DNA of 64,000 nt, from positions 948,681 through 1,012,680 of the forward strand of contig NZ_VORW01000001.1 in NCBI RefSeq assembly GCF_007997215.1, read 5' to 3'. Positions 35,495 through 44,855 of this stretch are shown here, piece by piece. Position 1 is the first letter of the stretch; each line of letters begins with the position of its first letter. A program made the position numbers and the translations under genes. The stretch comes from Algoriphagus aquimarinus (GTDB lineage: Bacteria; Bacteroidota; Bacteroidia; Cytophagales; Cyclobacteriaceae). The notes below the pieces were generated by a model that was not told where the DNA came from, did not search any database, and was given only the letters and a program-made list of their open reading frames with translations.

Positions 35495-37269
35495 TGTGCG
35501 GAATTCATCTGATTTGGGGCAAAGGAGCGAATGAGGAAGCGATTACTACTATGCTTCAGCAAAGCCAGCATCGTGGCCCAGATCAGCAAGCGAGTTTCAG
35601 TCCATGGCCTGGACTTTGGATAGGAGTAAATCGTCTGAAAATCTTACACACAGGTTCTGAAGCAGATCAACCATTTTGGTCTCCCGATGGAAGAACACTG
35701 TTGATCTGGAATGGCGAACTCTATAACTATAAGGAAATCCGCAAGCTCCTCATTCAAATTGGGATTTCTTTTATTACCCAGTCCGATACCGAAGTGGTGC
35801 TGCATATGCTTCGGGTTTTTGGCACAAAGGGATTAGAGAAAATGAATGGCATGTTTGCTTTGATGTTTGTGGATTTGGCTGAAAAATCTGTGCTGGTAGC
35901 TCGTGATAAAAATGGAGAAAAACCTCTCTATTATGCTCAAAATCCTGATGCGCTGACTATTTCTTCAGAAAGTAGAAGTATTCAGACACTTAAAGATTCA
36001 GCTTTTGATACCAGGCAAATGGAACACTATTTCTATCTCAGAGCGCCACTTTTAGGCAATACTTTTTTTAAGGGGATTCACGAATGGAAGCCTGAGCGAT
36101 ACAGCAAAATCTCAAGTCATTCAGCATTTCATTGGAATAATATCCGCATTCAATCTAAAGTCACGTCAGAACCGACTTTTGAAAACTTCAAAGAGACGCT
36201 GACCGATGCTGTTTTGAACCAATTCCATGCAGATGTACCTGTAGGAATTCAGCTCAGTGGAGGGGCAGATAGCTCCTTGCTTTACGCACTTTGGTACAGA
36301 GAAACAGGAACACCGTTACCATCTTTTACCATTCAGGTTGAGCATAACTATCGAAAGAAATATTCTGACGGAAACGCTGCAAGTCGCTTTGCAAAGCAAT
36401 TTCCATCTCAACATCATCTCATAGAAATAACGCAAGAAATCTTTTGGGAAAACTGGGATGACTATTTGAAAAGTGTGGATCAGCCGATTGGGGATTCTGC
36501 TGGATTTCTAAATTGGATGATAGGGAAAGAGGCCAAAAACTCTGTCAAAGTGCTGATTTCTGGGGCTGGAGCAGATGAGTTGTGGGGAGGATATCAGCGC
36601 CACAAAGCATTTGATGTTTACCAAAAGCGAAAAAAATTCCTGTTAAAGTTTCAGGGAATTCTATGTAAGCTTCCTCTTGGAAGAAGCTATCAGAAATTCG
36701 TTTCAGCTGTAGAATCTGATCCTCGTAAGACCTTTCTCAATTTTTCAGCGTTGGAAACTATTCCAGATGATTTGAGGGAAGATTACGACAGAGTTTTTGA
36801 TTCAAACCTACCTGAATACACGCAGATGCTAAATTTTGACAGGCAGATTTACTTGGTTCAAGATGTGCTGAAAATTCAAGATAATGCCCTGATGGCACAT
36901 AGTATAGAAGGGAGAGCGCCGTATTTGGATGCATCTCTGATGGAGTTATGGCGAAATATAAAAGACGAGGAGTTGCTGAAAGGCAAACCTTGGATCAAGA
37001 AATACTTGAGCGAACTTGAACTTACATGGATTTCTGAGCGCAAGAAAATGGGCTTTGGATTGCCTTTACAAGAATGGTTTGCTGAAAATGGAGAATTTGC
37101 CAAACGTGTTTTTAATTCTATCAAATCATTCGAAAAAACCCATGGATCTCATTTCTCTCCACAGATGAGATCACTGGCTACCCAACCTGACCTGGGTGTA
37201 AAACATCATTTTTTAACACTTTACAATCTGTTTCTTCTGGCAGAATGGGTAAAATTGAATAAGCTATGA
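35494..37269 (+). CDS. asnB: Asparagine synthase (glutamine-hydrolysing) family
   Basis: The 591-aa protein has the class II glutaminase with nucleophile Cys2 (MCGIHLIWG), HRGPDQ and GELYNYKEIR, and the synthase domain with the PP-loop GIQLSGGADSS (near residue 255) and SGAGADELWGGYQRH. It amidates aspartate or, as for many members next to glycosyltransferases, may modify a sugar or peptide in surface polymer synthesis. It is coupled to nth (1 bp overlap) and to the glycosyltransferase gene (4 bp overlap), which favours a surface-polymer role. Confidence 0.9.
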   Translation: MCGIHLIWGKGANEEAITTMLQQSQHRGPDQQASFSPWPGLWIGVNRLKILHTGSEADQPFWSPDGRTLLIWNGELYNYKEIRKLLIQIGISFITQSDTEVVLHMLRVFGTKGLEKMNGMFALMFVDLAEKSVLVARDKNGEKPLYYAQNPDALTISSESRSIQTLKDSAFDTRQMEHYFYLRAPLLGNTFFKGIHEWKPERYSKISSHSAFHWNNIRIQSKVTSEPTFENFKETLTDAVLNQFHADVPVGIQLSGGADSSLLYALWYRETGTPLPSFTIQVEHNYRKKYSDGNAASRFAKQFPSQHHLIEITQEIFWENWDDYLKSVDQPIGDSAGFLNWMIGKEAKNSVKVLISGAGADELWGGYQRHKAFDVYQKRKKFLLKFQGILCKLPLGRSYQKFVSAVESDPRKTFLNFSALETIPDDLREDYDRVFDSNLPEYTQMLNFDRQIYLVQDVLKIQDNALMAHSIEGRAPYLDASLMELWRNIKDEELLKGKPWIKKYLSELELTWISERKKMGFGLPLQEWFAENGEFAKRVFNSIKSFEKTHGSHFSPQMRSLATQPDLGVKHHFLTLYNLFLLAEWVKLNKL

Positions 37270-38489
37270 GGATTATCTACATCCATCAGTATTTCAGAAC
37301 ACCAGACGAAGGAGGTGCCGTGCGTTCCTATCACTTGGCAAAGGGATTGGTGGAGGCAGGACATGACGTAGAGATGATCACAGGAGGATCACAAACTGCG
37401 TATGATCAGCGATGGATAGAAGGAATTAAGGTTCACTATTTGCCAGTGAGCTACAACCAGAAATTCGGGTTTTTCAAGCGTGTTTTATCCTTTTTGAGTT
37501 ACATACGCCAAGCAAAAAAATTGATTATTAAACTGCCAAGGCCTGATTTATTATACATTACGTCCACTCCGCTCACTACAGGTTTGTTGGGTCTATGGGC
37601 GAAAAATAGGTTGGCAATTCCTTACATTTTTGAAGTTCGTGATCTTTGGCCTCAGGCCCCGATAGAAGTTGGTGCTATCCGGAATCCACTTTTAAAGCGA
37701 ATGATGGTTTCAATGGAGAAAAAAATCTATCTGGGTGCCATGAGTCTAGTGGCACTTTCTCCAGGAATAGCAGATCACTTACGAAAAATCACCCCACATC
37801 AATACATTCATTTGATCCCAAACTTTTCAGATTTGGATAGATTTTATCCTTTGGAGAAAAATGAGAGTTTGCTCAAGAAATACGGTCTGACAAATGCATT
37901 GACCATTGCCTACACAGGAGCTTTGGGTCAGGTAAATGCTGTAGAAGAACTTCTAAATCTTGCTTACATGGCTAAGAAGCGAAGTAAAAACTGGCAGTTT
38001 CTGATCATGGGAGAGGGAAGTCATGAAGCTCAGCTTAAAAAAATAGCTTCGGAAAAGTCACTTTCCAATGTCCATTTCATCCCCTTTGGCTCCAAAGAAA
38101 AGGTTAATGAGGTTCTCAGTTTGGCTGACTTTGCCTGGATATCTTTTGCGCACTTACCTGTGTTGAAGACCAACAGCCCAAATAAATTTTTTGATGCCTT
38201 GGCTGCGGGAAAAGCCATTTTGGTCAATCACAAAGGATGGGTTTTTGATTTGGTAAGAACCCATCAGCTTGGAGTTTCTTGCTTACCTACGAAAGTAGAA
38301 TCAGCCTTTAAAAAGCTTGAAGAGCTCGAAGAAAACCCGCTAGAGCTTTTGAAAATGGGTGAAAACTCAAGAAAGTTGGCTGAGAAGCATTTCAGTAAAG
38401 AGCATGCAGTTTCTCATCTCAAACAGGTAATAGAACCAGGTAAAAATTCTCCTAATTCACAGGACGAGCACTTTATTCTTACAGCTTGA
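37266..38489 (+). CDS. Glycosyltransferase family 4
   Basis: The 407-aa protein has a GT-B fold: the N-terminal acceptor domain (IYIHQYFRTPDEGGAVRSY, LYITSTPLTTG, FEVRDLWPQ) and the donor domain (YTGALGQVNAVEELL, FLIMGEGSHEAQLKK, KTNSPNKFFDALAAGKAIL). It resembles WbuB/WcaI-like transferases of exopolysaccharide and O-antigen pathways. The start overlaps the asnB stop (ATGA). It is the last gene of the operon. Confidence 0.93.
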   Translation: MRIIYIHQYFRTPDEGGAVRSYHLAKGLVEAGHDVEMITGGSQTAYDQRWIEGIKVHYLPVSYNQKFGFFKRVLSFLSYIRQAKKLIIKLPRPDLLYITSTPLTTGLLGLWAKNRLAIPYIFEVRDLWPQAPIEVGAIRNPLLKRMMVSMEKKIYLGAMSLVALSPGIADHLRKITPHQYIHLIPNFSDLDRFYPLEKNESLLKKYGLTNALTIAYTGALGQVNAVEELLNLAYMAKKRSKNWQFLIMGEGSHEAQLKKIASEKSLSNVHFIPFGSKEKVNEVLSLADFAWISFAHLPVLKTNSPNKFFDALAAGKAILVNHKGWVFDLVRTHQLGVSCLPTKVESAFKKLEELEENPLELLKMGENSRKLAEKHFSKEHAVSHLKQVIEPGKNSPNSQDEHFILTA

Positions 38490-38760
38490 TTTTTATTTCC
38501 AAACCTGTTCATTAAGCCGCTATATTTTTTTTTGGAAATGGATTATTTCTCCAATAAAGTGGAAGTGTTATTTCATGCCATCAAAATTCGCTTTAATCCT
38601 TAATACAGGCATTTTAGGGATAAGTTAATTCGGTGGAAATACCTGATATATAGAGTGGTCAGAAGATTTTTTTTTGCAAAAAATCCAATAATCTTAAAAC
38701 CAAATCGATGCTGGTTAGTTTCAATGGTTCAACTCAATAGGTAACCATAAACCAACTAAA

Positions 38761-38894
38761 ATGAAAAATTTAAAGATGAATGTCTGGAGATTGCTTTCTC
38801 TGGCCATGATAGCAACTTGGTTCCATCTATGTTGAATATTCATGCAACGAATGGAGTTATCCATGTAATTGATAAAGTAATGTTACCAGAATAA
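38761..38894 (+). pseudogene. Relic of a fasciclin (FAS1) domain lipoprotein, internal deletion
   Basis: The 5' part (38761-38835) reads MKNLKMNVWRLLSLAM then AT-rich signal-like residues and Cys before a stop; it looks like the signal peptide of a FAS1 lipoprotein. In another frame, directly following, 38822-38894 reads ...LNIHATNGVIHVIDKVMLPE and stops: this is the typical C-terminal end of a FAS1 domain. Nearly the whole domain between is missing. A strong terminator (38920-38949) is retained. The 38490-38760 stretch before it shows no gene. Confidence 0.7.
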
Positions 38895-38919
38895 GAATTG
38901 GTGGGTTTAGTGTTCAAAG

Positions 38920-38949
38920 CGAGTCTAGGTTTCTAGGCTCGTTTTTTTT
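38920..38949 (+). terminator. Terminator retained behind the FAS1 relic
   Basis: CGAGTCTAG / CTAGGCTCG stem (one G-T pair), loop GTTT, then eight T's. Confidence 0.85.
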
Positions 38950-39021
38950 AGTGACATATCCAAATAGGTTCATATATGAGAAATAGCCTTTCTAATTCAC
39001 TCGCAAAAGCTATGTTTCACT

Positions 39022-40035
39022 TCACTCATTCACCTTCCTAGGCCTATACCCCGATTCTCTAAAAATCTTCTCCGCATCAGGTTCCGCCATAAGTACATCC
39101 AGAGGAACGTTTTGATTGAACTGATAATCATCCACGATATTCCAACCTAGCCAACGCCCTAATCGCCCAGGAGCTTTGGTGCTAATGGCATCTGTAAATG
39201 GCGCTTCTCCTATGTATTTCCTGATTTCAAAAGGGTTTGTCTCGTAAAGCAATTCATTTTCCACAAAGTGTGACCAGATCAATTCCTCATTGTCAAAGCT
39301 TTCCGAAATTGCTTCTGGGGTGTATCCGATGATGTATTGGTCAGAGGTACAAGGCAAAATAGCTTTAGTGAAATGATAAGTCTTGCCATAATAAATCATC
39401 TCTGCTAGCAACCTATTGTCCTGAGGGTTGGTCTCATTGAATCTCGCTGAAATAGCCATCACAATCATAGGAACTATGAATGGGCGATCGTAGCGCTCTG
39501 CCATGTAGCGCGGAAGTTCTGGCTGAAAAGTATGAGTAGGAGGTAAGAAATAATCCAGTCCTATCACGATCAGATCATCTGTCACAATCAAGTCAGAATT
39601 AAATCCAGAAGTAAACGTGTAAACCTTAGGAACCTGGAACTGTGGAAAGTAATATTTGATGGCTTTGAAAGCATTTTCAAGATCTTTTTCTACATCCGAA
39701 AAATCTCTAAAGGCGACTTCCACTGAATCATAAAGCACCTTCATGGCTGAATCTTGATGAATAGCTAAGAGCTCTGCGGCCAAACTATCAGGACTTGGGT
39801 AAAGATCCATTTGCAGATATTCCTCTGTGAACTCTGGATGTTCCTCAAAGAGATATTTGAATTCTTCCGCTGTCTGTGCAGTGAAAAAATCCTGCTCCAA
39901 GCGCGTGATTTTAACACTCAGATCCTGATCTAGGATTTCCGAAGAAAGCTCGCAGCCTTCTTCCTTTTTGCCGCAGGCGAAAGCTAAAATCAGTATAAGA
40001 GAAAAGTATATATGTCGAGTGCTGTTAATACGCAT
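39022..40035 (-). CDS. gldB: Gliding motility lipoprotein GldB
   Basis: The 337-aa protein has a lipoprotein signal with Cys21 (LILAFAC) when started at 40035; the frame continues upstream to 40083 but without a signal. The body matches GldB as I know it: ITRLEQDFF, YFPQFQVPKVYTFTSGFN, VIGLDYFL, PRYMAERYDRPFIVPM, and the end GRWLGWNIVDDY. GldB is a DUF2268-like (zincin-fold without a clear HExxH) lipoprotein required for gliding in Flavobacterium. It is separated from eboF by 67 bp on the same strand and may be transcribed with the ebo genes. Confidence 0.88.
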   Translation of the reverse strand: MRINSTRHIYFSLILILAFACGKKEEGCELSSEILDQDLSVKITRLEQDFFTAQTAEEFKYLFEEHPEFTEEYLQMDLYPSPDSLAAELLAIHQDSAMKVLYDSVEVAFRDFSDVEKDLENAFKAIKYYFPQFQVPKVYTFTSGFNSDLIVTDDLIVIGLDYFLPPTHTFQPELPRYMAERYDRPFIVPMIVMAISARFNETNPQDNRLLAEMIYYGKTYHFTKAILPCTSDQYIIGYTPEAISESFDNEELIWSHFVENELLYETNPFEIRKYIGEAPFTDAISTKAPGRLGRWLGWNIVDDYQFNQNVPLDVLMAEPDAEKIFRESGYRPRKVNE

Positions 40036-40102
40036 GAATAAGTTTTTTTTCAAAAATAGGAATTGAAATGGTAACTGACTCAACGAAATACTTTTAAAGC
40101 TA

Positions 40103-41476
40103 TTATCCCCTTACAGCCTTCAATATCAAATCATACACATCAGTAGGTTGAATCGTGGCTGAATTGAGTAAGCTAGCATTCTGTGAAACTAAAAGAGGCT
40201 TATCCAAATCATCTTCACTCAATCTACCGTGGGCTCCTTTTACCAAAGTTGCGTCCAGCGGAATTACATCCATCAGATATCGGAAACCTAACTTTTTCTT
40301 CAGGACTTTTGATCCGACGGTAAGCATTGGGATCTTAATATCAGGATTCAAAACCAACTCTACAGGATCGTAACCTGGCTTTTTGTGGATATCCACGCAG
40401 CGGGCATAATCTGGTGCTTTTGCATCATCTAGCCAGAAATAATAAGTAAACCAGGAATCTTTATCTGCCATCACAACCAAATCTCCTGAGCGCTCATGGT
40501 CTATGTGATGCTTCTTTTTACCTTCTTCGTCCAGTACCAGTTCCACACCGGGAGTCTCTTCCAGTAGCTTCTTCACCTGAGGTAAAATAGCTGGATCATT
40601 CACATGCACATGGGCTACCTGATGATCTGCCACGGCGAAAGCCTTGGAAGTTCCAGGGTCTAACGTTTCTAAACCTTGCTCATCTTTTACCTGAATCCAG
40701 CCTTGATTTCTAAAAATTCTATTCAAATGAACAGGCTTGCTCACTGTCGTGATAGCATATTCGGACAGTAAAATCACTTGAGTTCCTTGTTTTTCGAAGT
40801 ATGTGATCAAGTCCTCACAAAGCTCATCTACTTCTTTCAGATACTTTCCGATTTTGTCAAAATCAATTCCATACTTCTGAAGTGAATAATCCAAATGTGG
40901 AATGTAGATTAGATTCAGAGTTGGATTGTGCCACTCGTCAACTTTCTTGGAAGCTTCAGCTATCCATTTGCTGGATGCTATGTTTGCATTTGGACCCCAG
41001 AAAGAGAAAAGCGGGAACTGACCCAATTCTTTCTGAAGCCTATCGCGTAACTCCATCGGCTGACTATGGCAATCGGGTTCCTTTCGGCCATCGGCTAGAT
41101 AAAGAGGCCTCGGAGTCACTGCAAAATCTGCACTGGAGTACATATTGTACCACCAGAACATATTGGCAACTGTGAAGTCAGGGTTCTCTTTCTTTAGCGT
41201 TTCCCATATTTTTGGAGACTGCACCAACTTATTGGATTGTCTCCAAAATTTGATTTCACACTCATCCTGAAAGTACCAACCATTGCCCACAATACCGTTT
41301 TCACTTGGCCACTTTCCTGTCAGATAAACGGATTGAGCAGAACAGGTCACAGCTGGTAAAACTGGCTCTACGACAGCTCTCTTTCCTTTTTCAATCCACT
41401 TTTTCAAGAAGGGCGTATGCTCACCGATTACTCTCGGAGAAAGTGCAACTATATCTAAGACGACAGTCTTCTTCAT
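40103..41476 (-). CDS. eboF: EboF-like phosphodiesterase / alkaline phosphatase superfamily protein
   Basis: The 457-aa protein belongs to the type I phosphodiesterase / nucleotide pyrophosphatase group: VVLDIVALSPRVIGEHTPFL at the start, nucleophile Thr in LPAVTCSAQSVYLTG, later NLIYIPHLDYSLQKYG, LLSEYAIT, and VKGAHGRLSEDD. There is no signal peptide. It is the last gene of a six-gene series whose products match EboA-F in order. It could cleave or transfer a phosphodiester on the unknown ebo metabolite. Only 1 bp separates it from eboE. Confidence 0.88.
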   Translation of the reverse strand: MKKTVVLDIVALSPRVIGEHTPFLKKWIEKGKRAVVEPVLPAVTCSAQSVYLTGKWPSENGIVGNGWYFQDECEIKFWRQSNKLVQSPKIWETLKKENPDFTVANMFWWYNMYSSADFAVTPRPLYLADGRKEPDCHSQPMELRDRLQKELGQFPLFSFWGPNANIASSKWIAEASKKVDEWHNPTLNLIYIPHLDYSLQKYGIDFDKIGKYLKEVDELCEDLITYFEKQGTQVILLSEYAITTVSKPVHLNRIFRNQGWIQVKDEQGLETLDPGTSKAFAVADHQVAHVHVNDPAILPQVKKLLEETPGVELVLDEEGKKKHHIDHERSGDLVVMADKDSWFTYYFWLDDAKAPDYARCVDIHKKPGYDPVELVLNPDIKIPMLTVGSKVLKKKLGFRYLMDVIPLDATLVKGAHGRLSEDDLDKPLLVSQNASLLNSATIQPTDVYDLILKAVRG

Positions 41477-41477
41477 T

Positions 41478-42689
41478 TTAATTCATTTTGTTAATTACCC
41501 ATTCCAGCTCTCTGGAAATGGACTCACCCAAACCTAAACGCGTGTCTTCAGGTAATACTTCCCATGTATAGGTCTCTACCTCAAGATGATTTGTTAAATA
41601 TGGATTTTTTAAAATTTCATTGAGTACAATTGAAATTTGATCCTGAGTGGATTCTAAAGCACCGTAATTATCCAAGAATACCGGGACGTGAAAGTGAATT
41701 CTCCATTCTTCTTCATCCGTTGTGTTTAAGATTTTGAGTGCTTCCGGTAAGTCAGAATAGGATTGCAAAGTGCCGTCCTTCTTTCTTGCAACTACTTGAT
41801 GTAGGTAAGTGGATTCCTCAAAAGGCAATAATTTCAACTTGACCAAATCTCTTGCGGCTGGTTCTGCGGGGATTATTACTTTCAGTGCTGCCGAAATTTG
41901 AATCTTACCGATCTTGATTCCAGCTTTCTCAAATTTGGTAAAAGTATCTGCAGGTTTTTCATAGACTATCGCGAAGTGACATACATCATAACAAACCTGA
42001 ATATGCTCCTTCAAAATCTCTTCTGCTTGATCTTCAGAAATGTCTAGTTTCTTAGCAAGCCAAGGTCTCCCAATCGGCAGCAACCAATCTGAAAACAACC
42101 AGATCATTTCATCGGAATTTTCTAGAATTCCATCTGGTTCTGGTTCTATATCCAAATGCAGGGACTTGCCAGTTTGTTTTTTGATTTCTACCAATTCTGT
42201 AACGACCTCTAGCAAATGCTGCGTGGCAGTTTCCATTCCGGCGTTAAATGCTGTTTCGGATTTGAACCAATGTCTGTAGGAAATAGGAGAAGTGGATATT
42301 CCGCCGTCAAGCCCTTTAGGCAATAGCTGTGCTAAGATTCTGAATGATCGAATGGTGTAATCGCGTCGCTCTGTGGTCGTCCAGTCTGGAAAATGAACCT
42401 GATCTTTTACTGTCGTGCGGTGAAAATCGCCATATGGAAATCCATTTAAAGTGAAAACGTAAGCGTTTTCGGATTTTAGCCAATCCTTGAATTTAGAGAG
42501 TTGATCAGTTTTCTCAAGTACTAAGCTTGCTTCATGAGAAAGGCGTAGACCAATCCCAAAGGATTTATCCACATCCAATCGATCTTTTACTTCTGGAATG
42601 TAATTCTTAAGATTTTCGAAAGTTGCTTCCCAGCTTTCTCCTGGGTGAATATTGCTACAGTAACTGAGGTGAAAACCTTTGATTTCCAT
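41478..42689 (-). CDS. eboE: EboE, sugar-phosphate-isomerase-like TIM barrel protein
   Basis: The 403-aa protein has the xylose-isomerase-like TIM barrel pattern with the characteristic opening GFHLSYCSNIHPGESW, LGLRLS-type strand (GIGLRLSHEA), LHLDIEPEPDG, VCYDVCHFAIVYE and HFHVPVFLDNYG. Acidic and histidine residues at strand ends could bind a divalent metal. Databases call this family 'metabolite traffic protein EboE'; the reaction is unknown. It lies between eboF and eboD on the same strand. Confidence 0.92.
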   Translation of the reverse strand: MEIKGFHLSYCSNIHPGESWEATFENLKNYIPEVKDRLDVDKSFGIGLRLSHEASLVLEKTDQLSKFKDWLKSENAYVFTLNGFPYGDFHRTTVKDQVHFPDWTTTERRDYTIRSFRILAQLLPKGLDGGISTSPISYRHWFKSETAFNAGMETATQHLLEVVTELVEIKKQTGKSLHLDIEPEPDGILENSDEMIWLFSDWLLPIGRPWLAKKLDISEDQAEEILKEHIQVCYDVCHFAIVYEKPADTFTKFEKAGIKIGKIQISAALKVIIPAEPAARDLVKLKLLPFEESTYLHQVVARKKDGTLQSYSDLPEALKILNTTDEEEWRIHFHVPVFLDNYGALESTQDQISIVLNEILKNPYLTNHLEVETYTWEVLPEDTRLGLGESISRELEWVINKMN

Positions 42690-42713
42690 GAATAAAGATG
42701 ATTTTGTGCTGAA

Positions 42714-43868
42714 TTAACTATTAACCAAATCTTCTTTTTGGTTGAAACTTTTGAGTAATTCTATAGATTGATGAATCAGCTCGTGATCCATTTCGTGAAC
42801 TTCTTCTCCTTTGCCTAATGCTTTTAACAGCATTATAGTGAGTTGACCACCTAGGTGCTCTTGGAATTCCTGAAGGCCTTTGATGAGATTTTCACCACCT
42901 AATTCCGGAGCAAAAAGCTCAAACCCAAGGGTCTTGAATACGGTGATAATTCTTAACAGATCTGCTTCTGTAATCCATCCTTTCAAATAGGAATAGGTCG
43001 AATCCAAAGCAATTCCTATTGCCACAGCCTCGCCATGACGAATTCTAAAATCGCTCAAATGCTCCAACTTATGCGCAGCCCAATGGCCAAAATCTAAAGG
43101 CCTGGAAGAGCCGAATTCAAATGGATCTTTCCCAGATATATGATCCAAATGCATCTGTGCACACCGAATGATTAATTCTTGCATAGGTTTCATTTCCCGC
43201 TTCGCAAGAGCTGAAGAGTGATCTTCAATCCAGGTAAAAAAGCTTAAATCCTTGATCAAAGCCACCTTGATAGCTTCAGAAATCCCAGATCTCCAATCTC
43301 TATCGTCTAGGGTTTTAAGGAAATTGAAGTCGTTCAAAACCGCATAAGGAGGTGTAAAAGTCCCTAGGTAGTTCTTCTTGCCAAAAAGATTTGCAGAGTT
43401 TTTTACTCCTACAGCAGAGTCATTTTGCGAAAGAACAGTCGTGGGGATTCGTATCAATCGAATGCCGCGATGGGAAATCGCAGCAGCAAAACCAGCCATA
43501 TCAATGACTGCTCCACCGCCGATTACCGCGATATAAGAATGCCTGTCAATTCCATATAAATGAGTTGCTTCGACAATCTTTTTATAGATAGCCTCATCGT
43601 TTTTTGATGCTTCTCCACCTATTACAATTATAGGTTCACATGGAATAGAAAAGGATTCAGAATGGGCATTGGCATATGCTTTCAGCTGTGCTACTAATTG
43701 CGGATGGGCTTCTGCAACTCCATTATCCACCACGAAAAGTACCTTGGCATGTCTGCCCTTGGCCAATAGGTCAACAAATAATTTATTCCCTATGGAGAAA
43801 ATATCCTCTGAAAAACAGACTTGATATTTGAAGGGTACAGAAAATGATTGTTCAATAATCGTATTCAT
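42714..43868 (-). CDS. eboD: EboD, 3-dehydroquinate-synthase-like sugar phosphate cyclase
   Basis: The 384-aa protein has the DHQ synthase fold: GGGAVIDMAGFAAAISHRGI for NAD binding, IPTTVLSQNDSAVGVKN, the metal-site region ISEAIKVALIKD, and FGHWAAHKLEHL with HGEAVAIGIALD. It presumably cyclises a sugar phosphate, but since a general aroB-type enzyme would be housekeeping elsewhere, this copy is probably specialised, as in other ebo clusters. I chose the ATG at 43868 over an upstream TTG. It lies between eboE and eboC. Confidence 0.93.
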   Translation of the reverse strand: MNTIIEQSFSVPFKYQVCFSEDIFSIGNKLFVDLLAKGRHAKVLFVVDNGVAEAHPQLVAQLKAYANAHSESFSIPCEPIIVIGGEASKNDEAIYKKIVEATHLYGIDRHSYIAVIGGGAVIDMAGFAAAISHRGIRLIRIPTTVLSQNDSAVGVKNSANLFGKKNYLGTFTPPYAVLNDFNFLKTLDDRDWRSGISEAIKVALIKDLSFFTWIEDHSSALAKREMKPMQELIIRCAQMHLDHISGKDPFEFGSSRPLDFGHWAAHKLEHLSDFRIRHGEAVAIGIALDSTYSYLKGWITEADLLRIITVFKTLGFELFAPELGGENLIKGLQEFQEHLGGQLTIMLLKALGKGEEVHEMDHELIHQSIELLKSFNQKEDLVNS

Positions 43869-43938
43869 AATCAACAGGGTATAGGCTCAGGCTGTTTCTA
43901 GGAATAAATACAATTCCGAGCGCCTTTTAGTTCTTGTG

Positions 43939-44853
43939 TTAGGTGACAGCGAATTTCTTGGCTAGCCAAAGCGAAATTGGCAGCAACAATAACACAATTA
44001 TTCCAATCTGCCATCCTGCGAAAGCCGATGCAATGGTAGCATTTACAATAATTAGGGAAATAACGGCAGCTTTGACGGATTTACCAATGAGTTTTGGGTC
44101 TTGACTACGAATAGCTTTGATCAAAGGCGGCAATATCATGTAACTGAGTAAAGCTAAGAATGGCAGTACTTCCCATATCTCTGTGCCATGTACAATGGGC
44201 ATAGCACCGATAACAAAGATCACAATCACATACATTGATAAACCGCCATAAAGCGCATTTCTGTTTTTGCCATGAACCTCACCACGACTGATCATGGTAA
44301 TCGCCGCTACAAAAACCAAAGGAATCAATCCTAACGGCCAAAATGTGGATAACATTTCAGGAATGACTGATACACCTAGCAATAAATTTCCTGTTCGACA
44401 GAGTCCCATATTGATTGGGCCTATTATGTTCTGATGTTTGCCCCAGTAATCATAAAGTACTGCCAAGGCTGCTACTGCTAAGGCTATTCCTGCTGAGATC
44501 AAATTCACCTGTGCTGCTGCAATCACTCCTACGACTAAGAGCAAAAAGGACATCCAAGCGGCCTTAGACTTAGAAACTCTTCCGCTAGGAATTGGCCTCT
44601 CTGGTCTTTCGACAGCATCCAGCTCTGCATCAAACACATCGTTGAATGCTACTCCACCAGCATACAATCCAATTGTACTCAATGAAAGCCAAGCTAAATC
44701 TACTAGAAATTCATTGGTATCAGCTCCGAAGTCAATAACGATGTATGTCCAAGCGCCTGCAATAGCACAGCCTGCCCAAATATCAGCAATGGCTGTGACT
44801 ACATTCGCGGGGCGAGTGAGTTGGAGATAGGCGAATAGGCGGGAAGAACCCAT
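43939..44853 (-). CDS. eboC: EboC, UbiA-like prenyltransferase
   Basis: The 304-aa membrane protein has about eight helices and the first Asp-rich motif of UbiA enzymes, NDVFDAELDAVERPERPIPSG, complete with the RPxRPIPSG tail. It should transfer a prenyl chain to an acceptor in the membrane; the acceptor may be the product of EboD/EboE. It starts 2 bp after the eboB stop. Confidence 0.94.
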   Translation of the reverse strand: MGSSRLFAYLQLTRPANVVTAIADIWAGCAIAGAWTYIVIDFGADTNEFLVDLAWLSLSTIGLYAGGVAFNDVFDAELDAVERPERPIPSGRVSKSKAAWMSFLLLVVGVIAAAQVNLISAGIALAVAALAVLYDYWGKHQNIIGPINMGLCRTGNLLLGVSVIPEMLSTFWPLGLIPLVFVAAITMISRGEVHGKNRNALYGGLSMYVIVIFVIGAMPIVHGTEIWEVLPFLALLSYMILPPLIKAIRSQDPKLIGKSVKAAVISLIIVNATIASAFAGWQIGIIVLLLLPISLWLAKKFAVT

Positions 44854-44855
44854 AA

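Noticed and set aside
38761..38835. 24-codon peptide gene
   Set aside because: Better explained as the signal-peptide remnant of a deleted FAS1 lipoprotein, because the matching C-terminus follows at once in another frame.
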